From Plutella xylostella (lineage: Eukaryota > Arthropoda > Insecta > Lepidoptera > Plutellidae), in contig NC_063997.1 in assembly GCF_932276165.1 (NCBI RefSeq), forward strand, positions 6,520,001-6,584,000: DNA of 64,000 bases, given 5' to 3'. Shown in pieces: positions 11,100-24,900 of the stretch (its first letter is position 1; the number at the start of each line of letters is the position of its first letter). The notes under the pieces were generated by a model. That model saw only the letters and a list, made by a program, of their open reading frames with translations, was not told the DNA's origin and searched no databases. Made by a program: the position numbers and the translations under genes.

Positions 11100-12819
11100 T
11101 TACAATATTAAATTTATTAGTAAAAAATATTATACATCTTCCACAATATTGGAGAATCATAACTTAATTATTTAAATATTTTGATTATTATAGATTATAG
11201 CACTTCCATTTTATAAACTTTCCTTCATGCACTAGTCACTACAGCGAGAAGCAAATAGTTTGTCATAATTGGTGAAAATATATTTGAAATTACAAGTAAC
11301 TTATAAGTATACAGTCTACAAGACCAAAAGACTGTCAAGAAATAAAAGAAAATGCGAATTCGTTACAATATGAATTATCAGAGTCCTTACTGGTTAAGTT
11401 AATTCACAAACATGATTACGTTTTAATTCCTATCAAATATGTTGCCATAAATATAGTAATTTTGGGTACATTACAATAACAAAAATAAATATCTACATTG
11501 GATCAACGAGCACTCAAAGTTTTATTAATTTCAAAGTCTTGACTAAATGTTAAACGCTAACTAAGTACAATGACACGTCGAGTGCCACAATATACACCAT
11601 GTATTATTGAGAAATAATTGACCGACATATTCCACTCTGTTTTATAACAAAACATTTATGTAATTTAATGTGCTCTTGATGCGTCGCTCAAATGCTTTGT
11701 AACTAACAAAGTAGAATAGCCCGCCTTAAAATTAGTGATTTCGCAGAATTTACTTACTACGTCATCTTACATTAATTCTTTATTAATGGTAGTTATACGA
11801 ATTTAAAGACAGCTTCGTCCACCTTATAGTTAAAGTTAAACTAAGGCTGTAATTAGAGACATCAAAAGCGAGAAAACCTTACATCGTATGCATAGTTTAG
11901 AGTTTATTTTAAAATTACAATGCTTCGCTGTATGTACATCTACACTCAACTGTTGTCATTAATTAATTGTATACATATCGGCAATCAAACTTGTGCGGAA
12001 ACAAACGTATTTAACAGACGCTAAGCTAGGGAGAGCTACACATTGTATTATATTCTCCTACATGACTAAGATACCAGATTACACTTTTTGTATAGCTATG
12101 AAAATAAGACCGAATGCGTAGAACGAACTTAACACTATCACTTAACTTGTAAATGGTAAATATTTAAAAAATGAGCATTAGATACTAATAAAAGGATAAA
12201 TAATGTTCAAACTTTAAAAATCACATTATCAAAACCATACTGCCGGGAGCATCAGCAATAACTGTAGACCCCGTTACCTTTCTGTTACTTAAAAATATAT
12301 ACGACAACGAACTACAAATAACATTCTGGCACATAATTATCGAGGACAAATTTGTCACGAACGATATGAGATGTTGATATATTCGTCACTTTGATAGCGT
12401 ACATAATATAAGCGAAGACACCATGAAGTTTTGTACTTCCTAATCTTACCGCATAGAGCAACATCAATAAATTGGTGCCAATGCACGATGCCCATGTTAT
12501 AAAGAGGGTCAGGCATTTCTAAAATAACGCGTTATTATTATTATTACACCCCAAAAAGCAAATGAAGACTGTAGGACACGAAGCACCAAATACTCGCCAA
12601 AAACTCATATACACTCGTTCTCGGCTACGCCTTGCGCGACGAAACTTTGAACTTTTATCATAATTTGCTTCAACAAAGCTTTTCTCCTGAACGTCACAGA
12701 GCAAAAAAGCGAGTTTTGTCTATGGGGTCATAGCCAGCCATAGACAACGCCATATCTTTTAGTGTCAAGTCAAGTTATAATCTATGATGACCACAGACAA
12801 TTTTAAGTGGATGGATGAT
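11100..12819 (-). other. drk: probable drk 3' untranslated region
   Basis: This AT-rich stretch follows the last drk exon on the minus strand and shows no plausible coding frame or clear repeat. Several AATAAA signals occur on the minus strand, the most distal near 11110. The length of the UTR is inferred; no transcript evidence is available. Confidence 0.4.
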
Positions 12820-12930
12820 TTACATCTCATCTGGGTTGCTTTCCTCTGCCGCAGCGGGTGTGGTCGGGAGCGGCGGCTGGCTGGGCCCCGCTTGCGGCTC
12901 TGATGTGAGGGAAAGCGACGGGTTTCGCCA
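12820..12930 (-). other. drk: coding-like extension behind the drk stop codon
   Basis: Directly after the TAG at 12933-12931 the same frame stays open for 36 codons to a TAA at 12822-12820. The translation starts WRNPSLSLTSEPQAGPSQPP and ends in EESNPDEM. It is GC-rich and Pro/Ser/Ala-rich with an acidic tail, unlike the AT-rich DNA beyond it. It may be a stop-codon readthrough extension, or simply a GC-rich start of the 3' UTR. No frame evidence beyond openness and composition is available. Confidence 0.35.
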
Positions 12931-12993
12931 CTATGAATGATAAGACGTCACGTATGACGCCGGGAACAGGCCGCGTCGGTGAGCGATCTCACC
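12931..12993 (-). CDS. drk: drk exon 6: end of C-terminal SH3
   Basis: Acceptor TTTCCAG is followed by GEIAHRRGLFPASYVTSYHS and TAG. The FPASYV segment is the last SH3 strand and carries the Pro and Tyr of the ligand-binding face. The phase is 0 with exon 5. Confidence 0.95.
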   Translation of the reverse strand, partial: GEIAHRRGLFPASYVTSYHS

Positions 12994-15900
12994 CTGGAAA
13001 TTAGAAAAATATATATTAGAATCAACGGAGGATAATGTAGAGGTTCTATGTTTGAAGGGTGTAATCAGTCGGCTTTGCGCCTCAGCCCTTCTCCTATGCA
13101 GATAGTTGACCTCAATGTCCACCTGTCAACATTTTGATGCGATGAACTTGTTCTACTTTCCACATCCGACTATATTATTTGGCCTCCGACACTATCAAAA
13201 AGCTAAAATTCGTATATCACATCACAACGTAATTTGTAAACCTTTTTTAAAGTGACAAAAAGCTCTATGAATTCGGGGGTTATGTACGAATGTACGGTTA
13301 GCTGCATATGTAGCTATACAATTTTGTACCTTGTCAATCTAACAAACCGCCTATCCATTCTGATACATTGACGGTTTGTCAGTTTCATAAAGTACAGATG
13401 TGTATAGCTACTTATGCAGCTGACCGTACAACCTATGTACTCGTATAACACGTGAAGTATTCGGTACATACCTGCCACCAGTGCTGGTCGGAGCGGTCGG
13501 TGACGGTGATGACGTCGCCGCGGCGGAACTCCAGCTCGCCCGCCTCCTGCGGTGTGAAGTCGTACAGCGCTTGCACCAGCATCTGCGGATAGAAGGTTTA
13601 TACATTGTTATAATTTATTACTATTACTAGAGAAATTTTATTTGAAGAAGCTAACACCTCGGTGCTGTGGTTGCTAATACCCTTGTTACACTCTGAGTCG
13701 AGTGGCGACTGTGGCGAGACAGTATCCTCGGCTGAGCACTCGGTCAATTAATTGCTAGCCAGTCATTGGTCCAGGATCGGCCGAGGATACTGTCTCGCTA
13801 TTACTACTCGGTAGGAGTAATCAGGGTATAAGGAGCTATGTATGTAAGGATGTAGGTACATACAGATATTATACCGTACACGACAAATAAGCAACTTCAA
13901 CCAGAGAATGGCTTTCCAGTTCTAGTGTCAGTAACAGAGCTTAAAGATTTATACGTTAGTAGCCGACACGCCGTTGCCTACTGTTGCTGCAGTCATGATA
14001 CATAGAAACCAGCTATGTTGAACAAGTCGTTTGCGGCAAATGCCATCTGTCCACTGTGCTAGTATCTATGGATACATCGTCGCAACACCCAAATTAGTTT
14101 TATTCTCGCGTTAGACACGATGTCTTGTCGGTCTAATAAATCTTGTCCAGTGCTTCGTATGAAATGTTTAGCAAAGAATGGTCTAACTGTCAGGTTTATT
14201 TCTGTTCCACTATCAGGGTCGTGTGCGCTAGTATTTACTCGGACGTCACGGCTGTATTGACTTATTTCGTGTAGGAGTTTGATTCCAGAGAACACTGCTC
14301 CTTGTGTCAACACGCTGGTTCGACTTATTTATTTACCCTGTGACCGAAACTGGGACATTGGACCCTGATGCTTGCATACTTGCAAGTTTTCGTTGTCATC
14401 AACAAATAGGCTCTATGACTGGACATAGACAATGGTATCGTTTCTGAAAGCTAATTATTAAGTTTTAGCAATTACAAAAAATACATTTAGCTACTGGAAA
14501 ACGAGATTTAAAATTATAAGAATAGAGTCGATTAAAAAAAAAATTCATTGAATTTAATGTATATTCCATGTTTGAAATTATAGTTAGAGTATCCTAACTA
14601 ATATTATAAATGCGAAAGTAACTGTGTCTGTCTGTCTGTTACTCTTTAACGACAAAACTACTGAACGGATTTGAATGAAATTTGGTAAACATATGGTATA
14701 GACCCTGAGAAAGAACATAGGCTACTTTTTATCCCGGAATCCCCACGGGAAATCTTTTTAAGGCGAAGCGAAGCTCGCGGGAAGAGCTAGTTATCTATAA
14801 TTCTATACCATGGACCTTTCATTAATTATGGCTCTGTCAGCCAGTCTAAGTGAAAATGCCGATTACTCTACAGGACAGAATAGAATATAGAGGTCATGGT
14901 TCATGTTTTTTTTTTGCTATAATGGAGAACAATTAACGTCCTCCACCAGTAAACACATTGAGGTAACAGCGGCCCATTAGCAAATTAAAGTCAGCCAGTA
15001 CATAACAAATACATTATAAAATAGGTATACAGAATGTTCTACTAAACTAGTATACTGATATAATTTTATCAAACATCGGGCTTTTCTATCTAATTCTAGG
15101 TAGGAACAAAAATATTTTCTAAGAACGATGTCAAAATCAATATTGTCTGGAATTCGCTTTGGGAAAACCCGTCTATGACTCAACTACGCCTATAATAGGA
15201 GCGAGTTATTTCAGCTATTTTAACGATACCAACAGAAACCCGCTCAAATATACTAAAATATTAATTTACTACATATATGAGTGCAATAGGTATGTGCTTA
15301 GCATAAAATATGGGTATTCAATAGCATTAGATTCGTCTAATTCGCGATCAAACTGAGCTAAATTAACCGTGAAAAGTTGTAAGCCTCGCGCGTAAAACGT
15401 AAAAGTAAATGAAAACAGAACAAGAACCCAATATAAATATACTTGCCCGTTTGTACCAAAGTATATTTTTATATTTTTTATGCAAAAAAGTATACAATGC
15501 TCTTTTTTAAAATGACGCTTTTATACACTTATTAGCATAATACTAAACGAAGAACATTTAACCTAATTCGAAAGTGGCTATAATCTCGAGCCCAGTGCAA
15601 AGGCAGATGTCCACAACAGCTGCGCTACTATTTAACCTAGCCCTTACGGGGTATCATCATCATTAGACGAGCAATCTTTATTTTTGTACTTATCTAAGTA
15701 TGTGCTTTGCCCTTAGTACAGTCAAGTTATTAGGACACGGTTTAGAGATTCTTTATGTACGTTTAATGACGTATTGAATGTACGTATTTAAAATCTCTCA
15801 CCTATGACTATACTATTAGTTATCGAATATAACTTATTAGTCATTTGCTTTTTTAATTAAACTTGTTTCAGATCAGATTCCGAAGAAGCCGGTAAAAAGA

Positions 15901-18900
15901 CCGCTTTGCCTACAGGGGAATTTTCAGTATATAAAAGGAAACATAATGAAATACAAATAATGAGTCCTTCGTCAAGTCGCGCGCCTTAGAGTCGCGCGCC
16001 GCGCGAGTTGGCATCTACTGTTTTTTTATATCATCAACTCGCGTGCCCATGTAAAGTACATGTAAAGTACGGTCAGATGCAAACGAATTGAAACTAACAA
16101 ATAAAGTTAAATATTGTCCCCTGGCTGATTAGCATAAGAAGTTTCGTTTCGTTTTTGCACATTTTTTGACCATTTTACAAGAAGAAGATCATTATTATAA
16201 AACTTTGTACTTAAAAGGGTCTAATATAACTACCAAATTAAAGGAAACCTGCAATATGGACGAACATATTATTATTACCTTCACAATTAACCAACTTATC
16301 AGTGGAAATATAAGTGTTGCTGGAAAATAAACGAAGTAATAATAATAATAATAATGTATCGAACTTTTAATCTTGTGATTTTTTTAATATTTATGATAGT
16401 TTTACTTAGTAACGTTTGTTATAAAAATCATTTATAACAATTAAAACTGTGATTTGTAGTTCCTACATGTAAGACTGATTTTATTAGTACCTAAGTAATT
16501 ATTAGCCAAATGCTTTTTTTAGTTGCCTATTGATAATTTTAGCCTTAATTTCATATATTTTGTTTTAAATAATTTAGTTTGATAGTAAGTGCATTGTTTC
16601 TCTCACATATTGTGATATTATTGTTTATTTTTATTTGCTTTGTTATATAAGATTATAAAAATATTAGTTTATGTTGATAAGTAATAAGCCAATTTTTGGT
16701 TGTTGATTATTATTAGAATATTATATCTTAAATTATACATCTCCGAAAGGATATTGTGTTTTATTTTAAGGTTAAGTCCTATAAAATACCCTATACATTT
16801 TAAGTAGTTACCTTAAGCATAAATAGCATAATAAATTATAACTTTTGTGGCTGACTCTACATATTTTCACAGTCGAGCGAGTTGACGACAAAAAAAGTAG
16901 GTAAATACGGGAGGGGCAACTCGCACGCGGCGCGCGAGACTAAGGCGCGCGACTTGACTAAGGACTCCAAATAATGACATGTTTTGCAAGGAAACAGGGT
17001 TGATTTGATACTGTGACTGTGTGTGCTTTGAATATCAGGGTCTAACGAGAAGTAAACCACACCGTATGACATGAGAGAATCTCAAGACTGAGAATAGTTT
17101 ATTTTTCATTTTAGTTGCGTAGCTTGAGCATAGTCTATCTTAAGACCATACAGTCTACAATATGGATTCTAAATCAATAAAAAAAACAGTATTCACGAGT
17201 AACTGTGTTCTGCCAAAAGTTTATAGTATACGCTTGGATAGTCCTTCACTCAGATCTGTTCCGATTAGTAGGCAAAGCAAAAGAAAAGTTCATAAGTTCA
17301 AACACACGGAGAAAAACTAGACAAGGTCAAAAGTGTGATGCCTAGCAGTTAGCAAATAACTAAGCTACACACATCATAAATCAAATTTCCAACGTGCGCG
17401 TCATGTTTTATGATGAGTAAAGATATTTCGGAACATGAGCCTGCGACCTCACCTCGCGGTGGGTTCACTAATAATGGGACCGGCGGCGGCGACTGAGCAA
17501 AGACGAGTCAGGCGGGTCACTCTATACTGACGAAAAACGAACGAAAGAGAGCTGTCGTGCAAACGTTTAATACAACGATATAATAGTTGTGGCTCGCACA
17601 GCAGCCCTCCGAAACTTAGTTTTTCATCATAGAGTGACCCCCAGAGCGATCCGGGTCAGCGATATTTTATTAACGACACTGATGTATGGACGGGCTGAAT
17701 GCTGAAACACTGAAACTAGGTGCGGTGAACCTTCAGAGATGTGGATTATCCAGGCTTTAAAGTATCGCTGAAGGTTTGAAAAATTTCTTTGCGACGCTAT
17801 TCTATTATATTCTCTGTGGCGGTGTACAAGTAAGTACGTGCACCTGGCCCTCTCGAATGGAGCCTTTGTGGCCTTTGTGCATATATCCCCTAGGTATAAA
17901 TTTTCAGTTTGCGACGCTATGTATGACATATTTTTGTAAAGTACGTAATTATGTATAATTTACAATCAGTTTTAGATACATAAATAAAGAACTAAGAACG
18001 GGGTTGCAGTAAATACTGTCTAAGCTCAAGGAATAAATAGCTTATTAGCTATAATAGCTATTCACTTATAATATAGTTTCTAGATGACCATTTGGGGAGA
18101 ACGGTGCCTAATTGATAATGTAGTGGTAGCACACCTGTGGCCTACTCACCCAAGTGGTTCGGTATTACTGTTCCACATAATATTTAATGCCCCACTTGAA
18201 CATGTTCGCATGTATATTAGCTGTAAATTATATCAGACAATGATGCAAAATATTTGGATTTACGCATATAAGGTCCTATTGCTCGCTTTACGTGCTAGAA
18301 TCTTAGAGTTATATTTTACGATTAGATGGATAATTATTATACCCGCTTTACTTTAGAGGCCAAAAAAAATTGAATGAAATCTACCTATACAAACATATTA
18401 ATTTACATAAAACTATTGCTATATGCCTTATTAAATTATAATAAAATTAATATAGCAAGATGCTCGTAGCCGACGCCGCGAATTTTATGATAATTAACGA
18501 AACTTGGCCGCCCCTAGGCGATATTATATATTTCATACTTTTCGCAATAATTAAGAGCAACATGCGGGCTCAGTTAATTTTCTGGCTCGCCGCTGCGCTG
18601 TGACTTGTATTTACACTTAATTGTTCATTATTATGCCGACGATATTTAGATATAGATAATAATATAATAGGCGTGTCGACAGTATTACATTATCAAAGAT
18701 TTAATGACTTAAGAGGAAAATACACATTCAAAGGATTTAAAAAACTGATTTAGTTTTATTTAAAAAATTGAGATTAATAAGATTTTCAATAAAATAAAAG
18801 AGTAAAATACTGCAATCGGCCATTTTGACTGAAACGCCAATCACAGCGCATGACGTCATACTTATGTACCCTTCACTGTGTTTTGATTACCTTACATACT

Positions 18901-21900
18901 GATTGCGCGTTACGATCACGTTACGATTGATATATATTTGTTTTTTGTGATTTATCGACATTATAACACGAATCTATCTTTAACAATGGAACCAGGTTTT
19001 GTTAAGGCAAACAGTGCAAATTTGCCCAGGATCGATTTATTGATGTTAGGCGAGTTCCTTGCAACAAATAAAGAATTTTGCTCTTCCGAATTTAGAAACG
19101 TGAAAACCTCTTTGTAAGTTTATTTTATTAGTATTTATCTTTAACTCTCTCTCTCTCTCTCAGCCTTCTGTAGTCCACTGTTGGACATAGGCCTCTCCTA
19201 ACGATCGCCACCCCAAACGGTCACCCGCCATCTGCATCCAGCGGCTTCCCGCTACCTTCCGCAGATCATCAGACCAACGGGTTAGGGGGCGACCGACACG
19301 CCGTTTGCCGACACGGGGTCTCCACTCCAGAACCTTTGTACTCCAGCGGTCGTCGGCTCTGCGGGCTACGTGACTAGCTACGTTATCTTTAACACTAGAT
19401 ATAAATATGACTAAGTAGCAATCAAACTCGTTTTAAACTCGTAGAAGTTTATTTCGCCGAAGAAGTTTGTTTCGTAGAAGTTTGTTTCGCCGTGCAAGCT
19501 TTAACCATTTATCTCTTATTATTTTCTTGTATGGGACATGTACAAACACCTTGTTGGGTGTCTTTATTGATGTATTTTTGCACTGAGGCACTGCACACCG
19601 CTTATACACAAAAAATACGCAGTGTTTGTTTACTTTGCTGTTGTAAACAAATTTGACGTACGTAAGTGTGACGTCACACACGACGCCATGACACGGCGAG
19701 CTGTTTTCGCGCAGTATTTAAAAATGATTATAAAAATGGCTTTAAATTTCCAAAATCTTAAGTTTATTACCGAAATAAAGGTTTTGTTGTAAACAATAGA
19801 TGGTTATCTGCATTACGGAAGAGGATTTCAAAATCTTTCGCCTTGCCTATTATGACGCTCTTTATTTATGGATTGGACTAATGTTGATGAAGTTTATACA
19901 CTGAAACGTATTTAGCTAGTTAAGTGTTATATCATTGAGAAGATCAGAAGACGCACAATAGTTGTCGACCAATCTACTTATTATACTTGATACATAACCA
20001 TATGGGTATTAGTAGCCTTTCATGCAACAATTAAAAAAATGCATTGAGTATAGTATTATCCGAGTATAGCCATCAATAAGCAGTGTTAAGGTATTTCCAC
20101 TGTCCAACTACACTCCATTATTATTTCCGCACTATTTATGATTGGAGAAAGAAACATTTCTTTGACACACTGACCACAACAAGAGTAGGCTGTAAACTAG
20201 CCTCAACATGCATTGAATAGCAAGTTCCCGACCATCATCATCATCAGTCCTCTCCAACAGGCATTCAACAGCACTACTCCAAAAAAGGCAGTTTCACCAC
20301 AGCATCAATAACCAAACCCAACCAACTTTAAATACCCCCTAAAAACACTAAAAGTCGCATAACTTTTGAAGTGCTGAATCAATTTTATGCATGAAAAAAA
20401 AAACGAAAATCAGTTCACCCTTTTGGGAGCTAAGGTAGGGACAAACAGACACATTGACACACGTTAAACTACAACACCCCTTTCCGTAGCGCGGGGGATA
20501 AAAAACAAATGAATGAATGAGAAAGGGGTCAGTCACCTCGCTCACCTCTTCCGGCACGACGTCGCGCAGCTTGACGTCCTGCTGGCGGCTCACGGACGCG
20601 GTGCGGTGGTAGTCCACCAGCTCGTTCAGCGAGTTGAACTTCACCACCCACAGGAAGAACTTGCTGGACGCGTCGCGGAGCACCTTGAAGTGCTGCACGC
20701 CGTCGGGGCATCTGAGTGAATGAGGGATTTGAATGAGTGAATGAGTTTATTAACTTCGATAGTAGGATACTTCTTCTAAGGATACATGACTAGGGCTGTG
20801 GGTAATAGAATCAAAGAAAATCTGTGGTCAATAAAAGTGCTGACAGTCATAGCAATGAGATAATGAGTAAAGAATAAAGGGGAAATATGATGGGTGACTG
20901 ATGGGTCAGTAAATGGTACAATAGGTGTCAACACCTACCAAGACTACATATACCTTAAAAGGTATAGTCTGCTAAGTTGGAACCTGACAACATTTAAAAA
21001 AAAGTCTGAATACAAACAAAAAGAAAACACACTCTTGATCAAGGTACTTACAAGTCAACTTTGTTGGGGTAGGTACAATACAAGTCAACTTTTCGATTCT
21101 TCAGTGAATAAAAAAAGATTTTTCATTAAAAGTTAAAACTAAACGCGACAGGGCGCGAGAAAGTTGAATTAGTTCAAACATAAAGTTGGAATATTGATTA
21201 TGAGCGGGCACGTAGTTGACCGTAGTGTTCACGGGTCAGAAGGGCAAACAATTAAGTAATTAAGACGCGTCAATGAAGATAATGGAAATTATGTTGTTTT
21301 GGGACTAAAGAGCTTTTGATGAACGCTGGAAAACTTTGCGAGCGACTTCATTCTGGAGAGTTCTTTCGTAATTAGAAATTAGTCACAATTATTAGAATAT
21401 GTGTAGAGAACAAGTCCACCACAAATGTATGGTGGTATATTTTAAAAAAATATTCTAATATGTGTAAATTTTCAGTCACCAAGGGTTTGCTATTCCTATT
21501 TATTTGTCTACTTAGTAGGCGATGTGTCAGTTCAGTATGTATGCCCTTGCATTATACATACTTCAAGGGAGTGTTCACAATTTGCTAGTATGCTTCTGTT
21601 TATGGTAACAAAAAACTACGTTACATTAGAAAGATATTGATATATTAGGTGGTATAATATCCGAGTGGGTAAGTGAAAATTCCCCAATCCAAAGTTTGTC
21701 GTAAGAAATAAATCAGCCTTCACTTCAAATAATGCTATATTTAATTTCCATAAGCGTATGTAATGTAAGGGCCATCCATACTCACTACTTGATAAATCTC
21801 AAACTATGAAGACCAAAGTTCGCTACTCAAGAGATACCAAATGCAATTCTAAATTTAGCCCCGCTTCTGCAAGTTCAATTAAAATAGATAACTGTCCAGT

Positions 21901-24900
21901 CGGTTATTGTATTACTGATTAATTACAGCTGTTGATTGTTATTGCCACCTATTGTTTATAGATATTTGTATATTATTATTTATTTCAATGAAGTCGTTTC
22001 ATCATTTTCTCTTTACAATAAACTATAACACACTAATATTAAAAAGATGAATCATTTGGCTTTATTAATATAAGTGAAGGTAAAGGATGGGCTGGGAAGG
22101 TATGTGAAGGAAAAGGATAGGTGATGGGAAGGCGAATGGCATGGAATGATAGGCGGGGTTGGAACTGGACTGATTATGCTAATTTTGGTTGTGATTGTTG
22201 TGATTATTTTTGGAATACCAAGAAAGTTTAAAAGATGGCCGAGACATAGGACTCTTTCACGGGGATGGAATAATTAATGGAAGACCATAGGTTTAAATTA
22301 AAAGAGGAGTAAATAAAGACGGATGAGATTGCGAATTTGAAAAAAGTTCGCGATTGCTTCACGGGAAACCCTTTAAGCTAGTAGACAATAAAGAATAAAG
22401 TGAAAGAAAGCAAAACATTTGGTTCCCTCTCTGTAGGTACTTATTAAAATGCTTGTTTTATCAATAAAGTCGAAGGTTAATGTCAGTCAAATATGCTGAG
22501 TGGAGTGTGAGTCATACTCTTACCACAAGTGGCCTTGTTGGGCGACACTACACTCGATACCCTAAATTATTGTCGTCAACTCATCGCGTTGCTATCATAT
22601 AAGTAAAATTATCAAGTTGGTAGAATATTGAACTTAAAAGCAAGGTAAGACTTATTATGTAGGTATTACAAAACATAAAGAACTGGGGAATCTCTTGCAT
22701 GTCCAAACAGCTTTTAACGTAAATGAGGCCTAAATAAACATAAAACCGGTTATAATCACGAATTATATGAATGGAATGAGTGAGTCATGCTCATGCGGCA
22801 TTAGTAGTTATCCCATTAATAGTATTGAAAGTTTAACTGAATTTATGACGTCAAACAGTGAAGCTATAATAGCTAGTTATATCCAAAGGAATCACTGATT
22901 TATCAGTCATCATCATCATCACGACCCATTACGTCCCCACTGCTGGGGCACGGGTCTCCTTCCAATGAAGGAAGGGTTTAGGCCTAGTCCACCACGCTGG
23001 CCAAGTGCGTGTTGGTGGACCCCAACACAAGCAAGCTTGTGCTGAGAGAGTTGTCGGGTAAGTGGGCAACCCGACTGTCAGATGTTTTCAAGCCGCCCGA
23101 AGGCCTCTGACTAGGCTTAACGACTGCTGCCGAAGCAGCAACCGGGACCCACGGCTTAACGTGCCGTCCGAAGCACGGAAGCGTCCAGAAAAGCACCACT
23201 TGAAATTGGTCACCCATCCAATGGCTGACCGTGTCAGTTGTTGCTTAACCTCAGCGATCAGTTACGATCACTGAGGCCCGCTCGACTACGGACGCTTCAA
23301 TCACTGAGACCCGCTCGACTACGGACGCTTCGCGCTTGATTTATCAGTAGTAATTAGTAATAAATGTAAGTTACAGTATTATAGGCAGTATGAATAGGTA
23401 TTAACTCTGCAAGGCACACCAGAAAAAAAAAACATCATGTGTAATCAAAGTCATAGTTTGGAAAGACTTATTCTTTTTAGTACTAGGTATCTATCTTCAT
23501 AATTATGACGATTACATAATACATAAATAAATAATATGAATCATGATTCATTCATGACCAATACACTGTGAAGCAAATCATGACAAAATAAAGGGGAAAA
23601 AAACATATAAAAATACCAGACAGGCTCGGGACAGTGTGACTCAGAGATGCCAAGACATGTACTTTTTTTCCTGACCAATTTAACTCAAAGCTAGCACTAC
23701 GCGCGTGCATGTGTTTATCATTTGTGGTTACAGATAAACCACTGTTCAGTATACTGTTACCAATAAATAAATCACTGCTCTCAGTACCTACTCAATGATC
23801 GATTCTAATTTGATTTTAGATTTATTAAAATTTTACATGGGGAGGCCTTTGCCCAGCAGTAAGACACAAAAACTGGCTTATTAAAAAAATGTACAGTTTT
23901 GATATTGTAATAGGTTTTATACTCTATTTTATAGTCGTTTTTTTTGGCAACTAAAGTTGGAATAATTAGTTATGGAAATAAAGAGTCAGGCATTCACACA
24001 TTTTATATGTGAATGGGTGTTACTGTAGATAAATTTAGTATTTTAATAATAAATACAAACAACACACATTAAGTATTATATTTCATTATCTCACAGAAAT
24101 CTGCATAAATATTATGACAGACCCTGATTTGTGTATTGCTACAATATACTAAAGCACACATTATTTGAAACACCAGCAGCAACAAATAATCATGAAATAA
24201 TGTAAACAAAAAATGCAGCACACTCAATCCATATCACTTCCAAGAATTCATCTATTCAGTTGGATAATTAATGTTTAAGTATGCATACATTAAATGTTTG
24301 TTGTATCTACATTCCCTGTATAAGTTAATTTCAACACAATTTACTTATTGTATTTGGTATTCCCCGTGCAGCCGACACTTAGTGAATCCTGCGAATCGCT
24401 GTCGCTGGAGGACGTGGTGCTGGGCGAGGCGGCGGCGGACGGGCCGGCTGCGGTCGCTGGTGACACGCAGCGTGAACTGCTTCAGGAAACTATATCATAC
24501 GACCGATTCAGTGCACTGTTGGATGCGAAACTAGACAGTAAGTTTGCTACAATAAGAAAATGCTTGCTAGTCGAAATAAAAAACATGATTGCAACAGAAA
24601 TAAAAAATGCAACTGTACACATAAAAACGGAAACAGAGAAATTGTCAACACAACAAAAAAATACTGAAGAAAACATAAAAGCATTGAATGAAAAAATTGA
24701 ACATATAGAACATGAAAGAGAAAGACTGCAAAGACAAGTCCAAGAACTCTACAACACGAAGAATGAAGAACTGACTAGTGTAAAGAATGATATTATCAAA
24801 TGTAAAGAGAAAGAATATTCCAAGAAAATAGTAGTACACGGAATAAGGGACTCCTACAATGAAAATAAACATATGCTAGAAGAAACTGTATCTAGAGCCA

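Noticed and set aside
20513..20719. Open frames on the plus strand and in a second minus frame over drk exon 4
   Set aside because: Shadows of the GC-rich drk SH2 exon.
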